DNA of 64,000 nucleotides from Microvirga sp. BSC39. Lineage in GTDB: Bacteria; Pseudomonadota; Alphaproteobacteria; Rhizobiales; Beijerinckiaceae. The notes under the pieces were generated by a model. The model was not told the DNA's origin, made no database searches, and was given only the letters and a program-made list of their open reading frames with translations. How positions within the stretch are numbered: position 1 is the stretch's first letter; every line of letters begins with the position of its first letter. Below are positions 35,365-45,401 of this stretch, piece by piece. The stretch lies in assembly GCF_000739015.1 (NCBI RefSeq), contig NZ_JPUG01000064.1, positions 62,001 through 126,000 on the forward strand, in the 5' to 3' direction. A program made the translations under genes and the position numbers.

Positions 35365-36150
35365 ATGAGCGAGGACATCCGCACCACCGCACCCCTGGCT
35401 CGCAAGGAGCCGGCGATCCGCCGGATCGGGCGCTCGGACATCGTCGATGCCCTGTCGGCGGGCCTGCGGGATTTCCAGGCCTACCCGGCCTTCGGGCTGT
35501 TCTTCGGCAGCGTCTATGCCCTCGGCGGGGTGGTCATCCTGGGCTGCGCGTTCCTGTGGGATCTGCTCTATCTGGTCTATCCGCTCGCCGCCGGCTTCGT
35601 GCTGATCGGGCCCTTCGTGGCGGTCGGGCTCTACGAGGTCAGCCGGCTGCGGGAGCGGGGGCAGGTTCCGACCCTGTCCGGCGTGTTCGGGGCGATCTGG
35701 ACGCAAGGGGGCAAGGAGATCTCCTGGATGGCCTTCGTGACCATCTTCCTGTTCATCATCTGGATGTATCAGGTCAGGCTGCTGGTCGCCCTGTTCTTCG
35801 GGCTCCACGGGATGCCCGCAGGAGCCTTCCCGGGCGTTCTCTTCACCACGCCCGAGGGCTTGGCCTTCCTGGCGGTCGGCCATGTGGTCGGGGCGGTGCT
35901 GGCCGCCGTCACGTTCTCGCTCACGGTCGTGTCCTTCCCGCTGCTGCTCGACCGGGAGGTGGATTTCATCACCGCCATGATCACGAGCGTGCGGGCCGTG
36001 GTGAGCAACCCGGCCGCCATGCTGGGCTGGGCGCTCTGCGTCGTGCTCATGCTGTTCACGGCGACGCTGCCGGCCTTCCTCGGCCTCGTCGTGATCCTGC
36101 CGGTGCTCGGGCATACCACATGGCATCTGTACCGGAAGCTGGTGGGGTAG
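35365..36150 (+). CDS. DUF2189-family membrane protein
   Basis: 261 residues with about six transmembrane helices. The order RKEPAIRRIGRSDIVDALSAGLRDFQAYPAFGLFFG, YPLAAGFVLIGPFVAVGLYEVSRLRERG and the C-terminal ATLPAFLGLVVILPVLGHTTWHLYRKLV is characteristic of DUF2189 integral membrane proteins, which occur near cytochrome oxidase genes in some alphaproteobacteria. No such genes are present here. The role is unknown. Confidence 0.88.
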   Translation: MSEDIRTTAPLARKEPAIRRIGRSDIVDALSAGLRDFQAYPAFGLFFGSVYALGGVVILGCAFLWDLLYLVYPLAAGFVLIGPFVAVGLYEVSRLRERGQVPTLSGVFGAIWTQGGKEISWMAFVTIFLFIIWMYQVRLLVALFFGLHGMPAGAFPGVLFTTPEGLAFLAVGHVVGAVLAAVTFSLTVVSFPLLLDREVDFITAMITSVRAVVSNPAAMLGWALCVVLMLFTATLPAFLGLVVILPVLGHTTWHLYRKLVG

Positions 36151-36304
36151 GGTTCCGCGCCTCCATCCTGGCAGGCCTCGCCTTGCGCCTGCCGTTCGAG
36201 AGGGCGTTGCTTCCTCGGAGGGCAAGTCTATCGGGTGCCATGCCTAGTCTCAAAGGCTTCTGGATGAACGTCAGATCAGAGTAAGGCGAACGCTGAACTG
36301 TACT

Positions 36305-36341
36305 TGATACGTTAAGTATCAGACAGGATAAGCCGCTTATC
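36305..36341. promoter_or_regulatory. Two operator-like palindromes upstream of the Tudor-like gene
   Basis: TGATAC-GTTAA-GTATCA (36305-36321) and GATAAGC-C-GCTTATC (36327-36341) are perfect inverted repeats 5 nt apart in a 277-nt gap. A TTGATA at 36355 and TATACC at 36376 lie downstream and might be part of a promoter, though their spacing is short. Confidence 0.45.
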
Positions 36342-36379
36342 TTCCTTAACGTCATTGATATTCAGGTTAGGTAGATATA

Positions 36380-36418
36380 CCCCAGGGCTTGGCCGCGTTC
36401 CTGCGGCCTTGCTGGGGG
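36380..36418 (+). promoter_or_regulatory. 5' leader hairpin that includes the Shine-Dalgarno
   Basis: CCCCAG (36380-36385) can pair with CTGGGG (36412-36417), enclosing an inner GGCCGC/GCGGCC stem. The GGGGG that would serve as ribosome site, 9 nt before the ATG at 36428, is in the 3' arm. Translation may therefore depend on opening of the hairpin. Confidence 0.45.
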
Positions 36419-36427
36419 CAGTATACA

Positions 36428-36802
36428 ATGAAGACTTCTTATAAGCTCGGGCTCATCGCGCTGGGCCTGATCGCCGGCATGGGCTCGGCTCACGCTCAAT
36501 CCAAGGGCGACTGGGTTCTCGCCAAGTACAAGGGCGGTGGCTACTGGTATCCTGGCGTCATCCAAGCAGTATCCGGTGAGAACATCACCGTGGCTTACGA
36601 CGACGGTGATCGGGAGACCCTCTCGGTCAGTGCCGTAAGGCCGTACAATTGGGTTATCGGCGGTCGAGTGGAGTGCAACTTCAAGGGCGCCGGAAAGTGG
36701 TATCCCGGGAAGATCGCGTCACTGGGCGGCGAGACCATCGGCATCAACTATGACGACGGCGACCGCGAGACAACCAAGACCGGCCGCTGCCGCTCTCAGT
36801 GA
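36428..36802 (+). CDS. Exported protein with two Tudor-like domains
   Basis: 124 residues. A signal peptide MKTSYKLGLIALGLIAGMGSAHA (cleavage near residue 23) is followed by two tandem repeats: GDWVLAKYKGGGYWYPGVIQAVSGENITVAYDDGDRETL and GGRVECNFKGAGKWYPGKIASLGGETIGINYDDGDRETT. Each has the G-x-x-V, W-Y-P-G-x-I, I-x-(V/I)-x-Y-D-D-G-D pattern of Tudor/Agenet-like barrels, which in eukaryotes read modified lysine or arginine. In a bacterial periplasm the ligand is unknown; binding to cell-wall or envelope components is conjecture. A 12-bp hairpin without a T run follows the stop (36809-36841). Confidence 0.8.
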   Translation: MKTSYKLGLIALGLIAGMGSAHAQSKGDWVLAKYKGGGYWYPGVIQAVSGENITVAYDDGDRETLSVSAVRPYNWVIGGRVECNFKGAGKWYPGKIASLGGETIGINYDDGDRETTKTGRCRSQ

Positions 36803-36914
36803 TCGAATGGCCTGGCGAGGGTGACGTGCCTTCGCCAGGCCTGCATGTCAGGCTCTCACCCAACCTCTACGTTGAAGAGAGCATCGCCGAGAGGCTAGGG
36901 CTGTTGAGGTGAGA

Positions 36915-37553
36915 TTAGCCCTTCGACGGAGGCTTGCCTGCCGCCGCCAGCTTTGCGTCAAGTGCCAACTTGCGAGCGGCTGCTTCTGCCGGACGGACAT
37001 AGAAGTGCTGAAACATTTCCTCCAAAATCTCAAGGCACCATTCAGCCTCGTGATCTTCGACATCTATAATCTGTAAAGTCGTCACATCTGTGATGGGATG
37101 TGCGGAGAAGTTCCCGAAGTTCCTGATGCCATCTATCGTCATCCGAAGCGTCGAAGGAATGGCTTTAGCTGGGTCTGACTCATCGAGAAGAAGCTGGATT
37201 TCGGCGGCCAAGTCACGCCCCCTATAGCCGTGAGCTCGGAGCATAGCTTGTAGGCAACGCCGAGAGAGAGCGGCTGATGCTTTGGCGCTGACTGGCAGCA
37301 CATTGCATGTTTCAACATAATCGCCAACAATATTTGCTGGTACTTGGCTGGGGACTGGCCCACGATTTGCCCCAGCTGGGTAAAGCATCTGCCAAGGAGC
37401 ATCCTTAGCGCTCGGTGATACCTCGATCACGAGATCCGTGCACTCGGGGCAGAGGGCTGAACGGTACACCCATCCTAATCGCACGGCGCCTCGGTTCATG
37501 GCCCCAACGACCCAGTTATCATAGAAAGCGATCGTGCAGTGTGGGCACTTCAT
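36915..37553 (-). CDS. DUF4145-domain protein with an N-terminal zinc-ribbon-like motif
   Basis: 212 residues. The N-terminus has C-P-H-C (residues 3-6) and C-P-E-C (residues 35-38), a likely zinc ribbon. The rest matches the DUF4145 pattern: L-S-R-R-C-L-Q-A-M-L-R-A-H-G, IPSTLRMTIDGIRNFGNFSAHP, then a helical tail with W-C-L-E-I-L-E-E-M-F-Q-H-F-Y. DUF4145 is often attached to or next to restriction and other defence proteins, but here it stands alone. It has lower GC than its neighbours, consistent with acquisition. The function is unknown. Confidence 0.82.
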   Translation of the reverse strand: MKCPHCTIAFYDNWVVGAMNRGAVRLGWVYRSALCPECTDLVIEVSPSAKDAPWQMLYPAGANRGPVPSQVPANIVGDYVETCNVLPVSAKASAALSRRCLQAMLRAHGYRGRDLAAEIQLLLDESDPAKAIPSTLRMTIDGIRNFGNFSAHPITDVTTLQIIDVEDHEAEWCLEILEEMFQHFYVRPAEAAARKLALDAKLAAAGKPPSKG

Positions 37554-38361
37554 TGGTGAGATCCTGGATCGACTTCAGCGCTGAACGCTAGTTATCAGCG
37601 GTTATAGCATGACGAAAGTGGTCGTTGGCAGCACGTTATAGAACACCGAATGCCTCGTCCTCCCGATCTCAAAGCAAGACAGAGAGAGCACGGCGCCGAA
37701 CTCAGAGTAGAGGTCTCGCGGAATTCTGCGCTTGAACTCCGGTCAGCAGCTGTAAATTTTTGTTCTTCATTTGTTCTTGACAATCGTCCTAACCTTGGCT
37801 ATAACTGGTGCCGTCCTGCCTCGCGAGGGACGCGCCCGAGGCGTCGGTTGTGGAGGCGGGATGCGGTTCTGGCCGCTGCGGGACAAGACGCTGGTCCCTC
37901 ATGCCAGGGCTCTGCGTGGAGGATGAGGCGCATGGCTGCTGTTCGGGCAGGGCCATGGGCCGGCCTTCCAAGCCTCGCCAGCCCGAGGATCTTCATCAAG
38001 GGCTGCGCACACGATGCGCCGTGAAGCGGGTCTGAGGGTTCGTCCCTGATCCCGCCGGAGTGCGAGGCTCAGGGTCGAAAAGCCGTGCGCGGGAGGCCAA
38101 GGTGCTTCCCGTCCGGGCGGAACTCCCGTCCCGACCCGATCTTCGCCCGCTCCACCGGAGTGCAGCGAAGCCGCCTTGCCTCCCGCGCTTCCCTTCAAGT
38201 GCACGAGACAAGCCACGACAAAGCCCGCAGCCGCCACCCCGACCAGGGGAGGGAACGCTCCCGCGCAGGCTCGATTTCAGCCTTCCGCCTTGACTTCCCC
38301 GGCCTCCCATGGATGTTGCGCCTCAAACCGAACCAGCAGGCTTTTGTCCATGTCCGCCTCC
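37554..38361. other. 800-nt stretch without a recognisable protein gene; possible RNA or long aspS leader
   Basis: Between DUF4145 and aspS no frame is protein-like on either strand. A strong promoter with a LexA-type box (37762-37805) points into the right half. Two tiny frames follow it: 37861-37926 (21 residues, GGAGG upstream) and 37932-38024 (30 residues); both are unproven. The remainder (38030-38340) is very GC-rich with many short inverted repeats. The transcript may be a small RNA, encode a micropeptide, or be an unusually long leader for aspS. Confidence 0.45.
37762..37805 (+). promoter_or_regulatory. Near-consensus sigma70 promoter abutting a LexA-type (SOS) box
   Basis: GTTC-N7-GTTC (37762-37776) is the alphaproteobacterial LexA binding pattern. 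It is directly followed by TTGACA (37777-37782), 17 nt, then TATAAC (37800-37805), one base from the full sigma70 consensus. A LexA dimer here would cover the -35. Confidence 0.6.
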
Positions 38362-40170
38362 ATGCACCGTTACCGTTCCCACACCTGCGGCGCGCTCCGC
38401 GAATCCGATGTCGGCGGGGTCGCCCGCCTGTCCGGCTGGTGCCACCGCATCCGCGACCATGGCGGCGTGCTGTTCATCGACCTGCGCGACCATTACGGCA
38501 TGACCCAGTGCGTGATCGACCCGGATTCCCCGGCCTTCAAGATGGCCGAGACGGCCCGGTCGGAGTGGGTGATCCGCGTGGACGGCAAGGTGCGCAAGCG
38601 ACCGGCCGGCACCGAGAACCCGGAGCTGCCCACCGGCCTGATCGAGGTCTACATCACCGACATGGAAGTGCTTGGTCCTGCGGCCGAGCTGCCGATGCCG
38701 GTCTTCGGCGACCAGGAATACCCGGAGGAGACCCGTCTCACCTACCGGTATCTCGATCTGCGCCGCGAGAAGCTGCACAACAACATCATGAAGCGCGGCG
38801 CGATCATCAACAGCCTCCGCACCCGCATGCAGCAGAGCGGCTTCTTCGAGTTCACGACGCCGATTCTCACGGCCTCGAGCCCGGAGGGCGCGCGCGACTT
38901 CCTGGTGCCGTCGCGCATCCATCCCGGCAAGTTCTACGCGCTGCCGCAGGCCCCGCAGCAGTTCAAGCAGCTGATCATGATCTCCGGCTTCGACCGGTAC
39001 TTCCAGCTCGCCCCCTGCTTCCGCGACGAGGACCCGCGCGCCGACCGCCTGCCGGGCGAGTTCTACCAGCTCGACGTGGAGATGAGCTTCGTCACCCAGG
39101 AGGACATCTTCCAGACCATGGAGCCGGTGATCCGCGACACCTTCAAGGAGTTCGCGGACGGCAAGCCCGTCACGGACGTGTTCCCGCGCATCCCGTACTT
39201 CGAGTCCATGCTGAAATACGGCAACGACAAGCCGGATCTGCGCAACCCGCTCATCATCGCCGACGTGTCGGAGGTGTTCGAGCGTGAGGACGTGACCTTC
39301 AACGCGTTCAAGAACGTGATCAAGTCCGGCGGCGTGGTGCGGGCCATTCCGGCGACGGGCGCCGCCTCGCAGCCGCGTTCCTTCTTCGACAAGCTCAACG
39401 ACTGGGCCCGCACGGAAGGCGCGCCCGGCCTCGGCTACATCGTGTTCGAGGAAGAGGGCGGCCAGATCGTCGCCAAGGGCCCCATCGCCAAGTTCATCCC
39501 GGAGGCGGCCCAGGCCGTCATCCGCGAGAAGGCCGGCATCAAGGCAGGCGACGCGGTGTTCTTCTCCGCCGGCGCCGAGGACAAGGCGGCGTCGCTTGCC
39601 GGCAAGGCGCGTACCCGCATCGGCGACGAGCTCGGGCTCACCGACAAGGATCGCTTCGCGTTCTGCTGGATCGTCGACTTCCCGCAATACGAGTGGAACG
39701 AGGACGAGAAGAAGATCGACTTCTCCCACAACCCGTTCTCCATGGCGAACTACGACCACGATGCCTTCATGGCGCTGGACCCGTCGGACAAGGACACGAT
39801 CCTCAAGATCACGGCCTTCCAGTACGACCTGGTCTGCAACGGCTACGAGATGGCCTCGGGCTCGATCCGCAACCACCGTCCCGACCGGATGGTGAAGGCT
39901 TTCGAGATCGCCGGCTACGGCGAGAAGGAGGTCATGGAGCAGTTCGGCGGCATGTACCGCGCGTTCCAGTACGGCGCCCCGCCCCACGGCGGCATGGCGG
40001 CGGGCGTGGACCGTATCGTCATGCTGCTCTGCGGCGCCCAGAACCTGCGCGAAATCACCATCTTCCCCATGAACCAGAAGGCGGAAGACCTGCTGCTCGG
40101 CGCGCCCTCCGACGTGACGCCCAAGCAGCTGCGCGAGCTGCACATCCGGCTGAACCTGCCGGAGAAGTAA
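38362..40170 (+). CDS. aspS: Aspartyl-tRNA synthetase
   Basis: 602 residues from the Met that opens [18 protein letters not shown], the usual alphaproteobacterial AspRS start; a Met four codons earlier (38350) is possible. An OB-fold anticodon-binding domain (residues 15-110, [24 protein letters not shown]) is followed by class II motifs: motif 2 around [24 protein letters not shown], the bacterial insertion domain, and motif 3 [16 protein letters not shown]. It charges tRNA(Asp), and as gatAB are present it may be the non-discriminating form that also makes Asp-tRNA(Asn). It lies downstream of an unexplained 800-nt gap. Confidence 0.97.
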   Translation: MHRYRSHTCGALRESDVGGVARLSGWCHRIRDHGGVLFIDLRDHYGMTQCVIDPDSPAFKMAETARSEWVIRVDGKVRKRPAGTENPELPTGLIEVYITDMEVLGPAAELPMPVFGDQEYPEETRLTYRYLDLRREKLHNNIMKRGAIINSLRTRMQQSGFFEFTTPILTASSPEGARDFLVPSRIHPGKFYALPQAPQQFKQLIMISGFDRYFQLAPCFRDEDPRADRLPGEFYQLDVEMSFVTQEDIFQTMEPVIRDTFKEFADGKPVTDVFPRIPYFESMLKYGNDKPDLRNPLIIADVSEVFEREDVTFNAFKNVIKSGGVVRAIPATGAASQPRSFFDKLNDWARTEGAPGLGYIVFEEEGGQIVAKGPIAKFIPEAAQAVIREKAGIKAGDAVFFSAGAEDKAASLAGKARTRIGDELGLTDKDRFAFCWIVDFPQYEWNEDEKKIDFSHNPFSMANYDHDAFMALDPSDKDTILKITAFQYDLVCNGYEMASGSIRNHRPDRMVKAFEIAGYGEKEVMEQFGGMYRAFQYGAPPHGGMAAGVDRIVMLLCGAQNLREITIFPMNQKAEDLLLGAPSDVTPKQLRELHIRLNLPEK

Positions 40171-40220
40171 GACCCGTCCGGAGAAACCGGCCGGGTGGCT
40201 CGACCGGGTGAACCCTTTTA

Positions 40221-40434
40221 CGTCATGGCCGGCCTTGTGCCGGCCATCCACGTCTTCAGACCGTTTCGTCTCCCTCAACCCTCATCCTGAGGAGGCGCGT
40301 CAGCGCCGTCTCGAAGGAGGCTCCAGAGGGCACTGGACAATCCTTCGAGACGCAGACTGCGTCTGCTCCTCAGGATGAGGCTGGAGAGGTGGAAAGGCAA
40401 AACGTGGATCCCCGGAACAAGTCCGGGGATGACG
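40221..40434. repeat. B-type element with a C element inserted inside
   Basis: The outer arms are two hairpins: CGTCATGGCCGGCCTTGTGC... (40221-40250) and ACGTGGATCCCCGGAACAAG...GGGGATGACG (40402-40434). They correspond to the ends of B-type elements. Between them is a separate palindrome, element C, at 40280-40380. Confidence 0.6.
40280..40380. repeat. Palindromic element C
   Basis: It begins CCTCATCCTGAGGAG and ends CTCCTCAGGATGAGG, with further paired arms (GCGTCAGCGCCGTCTCGAAGG against CCTTCGAGACGCAGACTGCG). It is an approximately 100-bp imperfect palindrome lying between two B-type hairpins. Confidence 0.75.
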
Positions 40435-40556
40435 TGGTGGAACGATCCTCTCGTGCGCCCCTCGACTTTCCGAACCGATAGAGAAGAACATTGACGCCGG
40501 GGGACAGGGCGCTCACAAGGTCCTGAGTGACACGGTTGGTGCAAGGAGCGTTGGGG

Positions 40557-42860
<2,304 letters not shown>

Positions 42861-42878
42861 GGGATTAAGAACGCATCA

Positions 42879-43013
42879 CCGTCATTCCGGGGCCGCGCAG
42901 CGGAGCCCGGAATCCATAACCGCTAACGGCGCAGAAAAAAGCGCAGCGGATAGAGCTGCGCTCTTCTTACAGATGTTGAGTTTATGGATCCGCGCCTTCG
43001 CGGGGATGACACC
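42879..43013. repeat. Composite palindromic element between convergent genes
   Basis: Ends ACCGTCATTCCGG and GGGGATGACACC, inner arms CCGGAATCCATAA and TTTATGGATCC, and a central hairpin AGCGCAGC / GCTGCGCT followed by TCTTCTT. The GTCAT...ATGAC ends are like those of elements A and B. It fills most of the gap between maeB and the minus-strand gene and could act as a terminator for either. Confidence 0.65.
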
Positions 43014-43038
43014 GAGGGCTTCTCCCGTCGGCGGAGTG

Positions 43039-44898
43039 CTACTCCGCCTTCGCGCTGATGTTCAGCTTGTTCAGCACGTCCTTGGGTTCGGACATCACCA
43101 CCGCTTCGGCAATGCCAAACCCGGACGGATCTTTGGATGTGGCGTTGACCGTGAGCTTGCCCGGCTTGGCGATGAAACGGGCGATGGCCTGGCTCAGAAC
43201 CTGAGCCTGCTCCGAGTCTCCAATCATGGCGGGCACGACGAAGGCTGCTGCGGCCCCATAGGTGCGCCGAAGAGCCTCCGGCGTCGTCTTCTGCTCTTTG
43301 GCGGCCTTGGCCATGTAGCGCTCGAACAGGCCCTTGTTGTCGACCACGATATCGAGCGCCTTGGCCTTCGTCCCCGCCAAAGCCACGGTGGCAACGGCCG
43401 TGTCGGCATCGAACAGGTCCTTGCCTGCATTGCCGATCAGACCCTTGATCACGATGGAGCCCATGTCCTGCCCATGCGCGGAGACCTCGCTGAGCGTGAT
43501 CTCCTTGGCTGCCTCGTTCCAGCTCGCAGCGGCCAGGAGCGAGAGATCGATGTTCTTGTAGCCCAGCGCCACAAGCTCCTTGATGCCTTCGTCGGTGCTC
43601 TTCGTCGGCAGGGCCATCGTCAGGTTCTGCAGCCCGATCCGGAGATTTGTCGGGACCGCGTTCACCGGCTTGTCGGCCGTCAGCTCGAAGCCTTTCAGCG
43701 CCGCCTGAACCTTGACCTTCTTGCCCTCGTCCTCGGTCGTTCCGTCAATGGAGAAGCCCGACACGTGCAGGGTGCCGAACGTCGGAACGAGGCTGCGCGC
43801 CGTCGCGGCATCGAGATCGTCAAAGGACTTGCCCTGAAGGTTCCTGAGGCCATCGAGCGTCTGCCGCATCGAGAAGCCCGTGAGGCTCAACGAATCGAGC
43901 TTCACACGGTTGTCCTTGTCGGAAAACTCGAAGCCCTCCCACCGCATGTCCGCCGGCTGGGCATCCGTGCCGCCCGTATAGGCGACGCGGGCAATGCGGG
44001 CCTGACCCGCCGAGTCCTTGGCCTTGGAGGCCATCTCGATTCCCGAAGCCTCCATGAAGCCGATCTGGAAGGCATCCATCATGTCGGCGACGGCAGGAAG
44101 GAGGCGGGCCTGATCCTCGGATGAGAGATCCGTACGATCCGACATTTCGGTCATCAGGGCGACGGTGCCAGTCCAGGAATCCTTCGTCGGACGCCCAAGA
44201 AAGTCGCGGCCGCCGATGCGGGCGATCTTGAAGGTGATGCCTTCCTGGCTGTCCACCAGTTGCACGTTCTCCAGCGAGAACGCTCCGTAGATCTTGGCCA
44301 TGGGCGTGGAGGGGCCCTCGGCCTTGGCCTCGTAGAGCCGAGCCATGGCCGGCAGGTCGACCTCGTCCATGGTGGTCCGGCCGCCGGTGATCACAGCCTT
44401 GCTCTTGGCGCCCGACGACTCCATGGCCATTGTCTCGATCACAGCCGAGGCGATCCGCCCTTGGGAGATGTCGCTGAGAACGGTGTTCCGGTAGGTTGTG
44501 GTCTGGGTCTCCTTGCCCAACGTCTGCTTCACGCGAGCCTCGGGGATCGTGACCTGCTTCGCGTTGATCCGCCTGAGGCGATTTTCCATCAGTTCAGAGG
44601 AGGCGGACGAGAACAGGGCCTCGATCTCGGCCCGGGGTGTCGTCACGCCGGAGAACTCGATCCGCTTCGTCTCGTAAGTCGTCGTCCCGAAGGTGAAGGT
44701 CACGTTCTCGAGGCTGAAGCTGTCGGCCGATTGGGCCAAAGCGGCGCTCCAGAGCGGGACCTTGACGGCCCCGACAGAAATGCGCTGTCCGCCTGTCTCG
44801 ATCACGAGGCCGCGCAGAACGGCAGGCTCGAACGACAGGGCGGCCGAGCCCGCGAGCAGGGCGAGGGCGGCAACGCCGGCGCGGTAACGAAGTCTCAT
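43039..44898 (-). CDS. Large exported protein of unknown function
   Basis: 619 residues from the Met at 44898, which is preceded by GGGAGAAACC. A signal peptide MRLRYRAGVAALALLAGSAALS is followed by a long soluble region without further membrane helices. It contains two recurring segment types, SFSLENVTFTFGTTTYETKRIEFSGV and GAFSLENVQLVDSQEGITFKIARIGG, and later KLDSLSLTGFSMRQTLDGL and FGTLHVSGFSIDG, suggesting repeated beta-rich units (roughly 'S-x-E-N-V-x-x' and 'L-x-V-S-G-F-S'). I cannot name a family. AsmA- or DUF945-like repeats are possibilities. It converges on maeB across a palindromic element. Confidence 0.78.
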   Translation of the reverse strand: MRLRYRAGVAALALLAGSAALSFEPAVLRGLVIETGGQRISVGAVKVPLWSAALAQSADSFSLENVTFTFGTTTYETKRIEFSGVTTPRAEIEALFSSASSELMENRLRRINAKQVTIPEARVKQTLGKETQTTTYRNTVLSDISQGRIASAVIETMAMESSGAKSKAVITGGRTTMDEVDLPAMARLYEAKAEGPSTPMAKIYGAFSLENVQLVDSQEGITFKIARIGGRDFLGRPTKDSWTGTVALMTEMSDRTDLSSEDQARLLPAVADMMDAFQIGFMEASGIEMASKAKDSAGQARIARVAYTGGTDAQPADMRWEGFEFSDKDNRVKLDSLSLTGFSMRQTLDGLRNLQGKSFDDLDAATARSLVPTFGTLHVSGFSIDGTTEDEGKKVKVQAALKGFELTADKPVNAVPTNLRIGLQNLTMALPTKSTDEGIKELVALGYKNIDLSLLAAASWNEAAKEITLSEVSAHGQDMGSIVIKGLIGNAGKDLFDADTAVATVALAGTKAKALDIVVDNKGLFERYMAKAAKEQKTTPEALRRTYGAAAAFVVPAMIGDSEQAQVLSQAIARFIAKPGKLTVNATSKDPSGFGIAEAVVMSEPKDVLNKLNISAKAE

Positions 44899-44986
44899 GG
44901 TTTCTCCCAAAGCCGGCGAATCGGACGCCGTCATCCTTTAGCCGAAAGGCGCTCAGGATGGGAGAATAGGCGGTTACGTAACGGTT

Positions 44987-45313
44987 TTACAACGAGAACG
45001 AGGTGCCGCAGCCGCAGGAGGCGGTGGCGTGGGGGTTCTCGATCTTGAAAGACTGGCCGATCAGGTCGTCCACGAAGTCGATCACCGAGCCGTCCATGTA
45101 CTGGACCGACACCTCGTCCACCACCACGGTGGCGCCGTCCTTCTCGATCACGAGATCGTCGTCCTGCCGGGTGCGGTCCACGTCGAAGGCGTACTGGAAG
45201 CCCGAGCAGCCGCCGCCGTTGACGCTGATCCTCAGATGGGAACCGTCCGGCTCGGAGGCCATGATCTCGTTGATGCGGCGGGCCGCGCGCTCTGTCAGGG
45301 TGATACCGGTCAT
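44987..45313 (-). CDS. erpA: Iron-sulfur cluster insertion protein (A-type carrier)
   Basis: 108 residues beginning MTGITLTERAARRINEIMASE. The three cluster-binding cysteines are present: one in VNGGGCSGFQY and two in the C-terminal ASCGCGTSF (Cys-Gly-Cys). A-type carriers take [Fe-S] clusters from Suf/Isc scaffolds and deliver them to apo-enzymes. The call between ErpA and other A-type proteins is by general resemblance and by position next to dgt, as in many alphaproteobacteria. It is divergent from dgt with 88 nt between the starts. Confidence 0.9.
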   Translation of the reverse strand: MTGITLTERAARRINEIMASEPDGSHLRISVNGGGCSGFQYAFDVDRTRQDDDLVIEKDGATVVVDEVSVQYMDGSVIDFVDDLIGQSFKIENPHATASCGCGTSFSL

Positions 45314-45401
45314 GGGCACTTCCAGTCCATCGAAGGACGCAAATCTTGCACTAGATGCTATGACCAAGGTAAGTGCGCCCTGACAAGGCTTCAACCCGGG
45401 G

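Larger units (their letters stand above)
40171..40556. other. Intergenic region filled by a nested palindromic repeat
   Basis: No gene is supported between aspS and maeB. Positions 40221-40434 are repeat DNA (described separately). The last 120 nt before the maeB ATG contain AAGGAGCG as its ribosome site (40543-40550). Confidence 0.6.

Noticed and set aside
36809..36841. Hairpin after the Tudor-like gene as an intrinsic terminator
   Set aside because: The stem is good but there is no T run on the plus strand, so termination is unproven.
38022..38060. T-arm-like GAGGGTTCGTCCCTG suggesting a tRNA or tmRNA fragment
   Set aside because: No acceptor, D-arm or anticodon arm can be folded around it, and no tmRNA tag sequence (Ala-Asn-Asp-Asn-type) is encoded nearby.
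37812..38340. RNase P RNA, SRP RNA or 6S RNA after the strong promoter
   Set aside because: The conserved core sequences of RNase P and SRP RNA are absent, and no convincing 6S-type long stem with a central bubble was seen. Left as unexplained.
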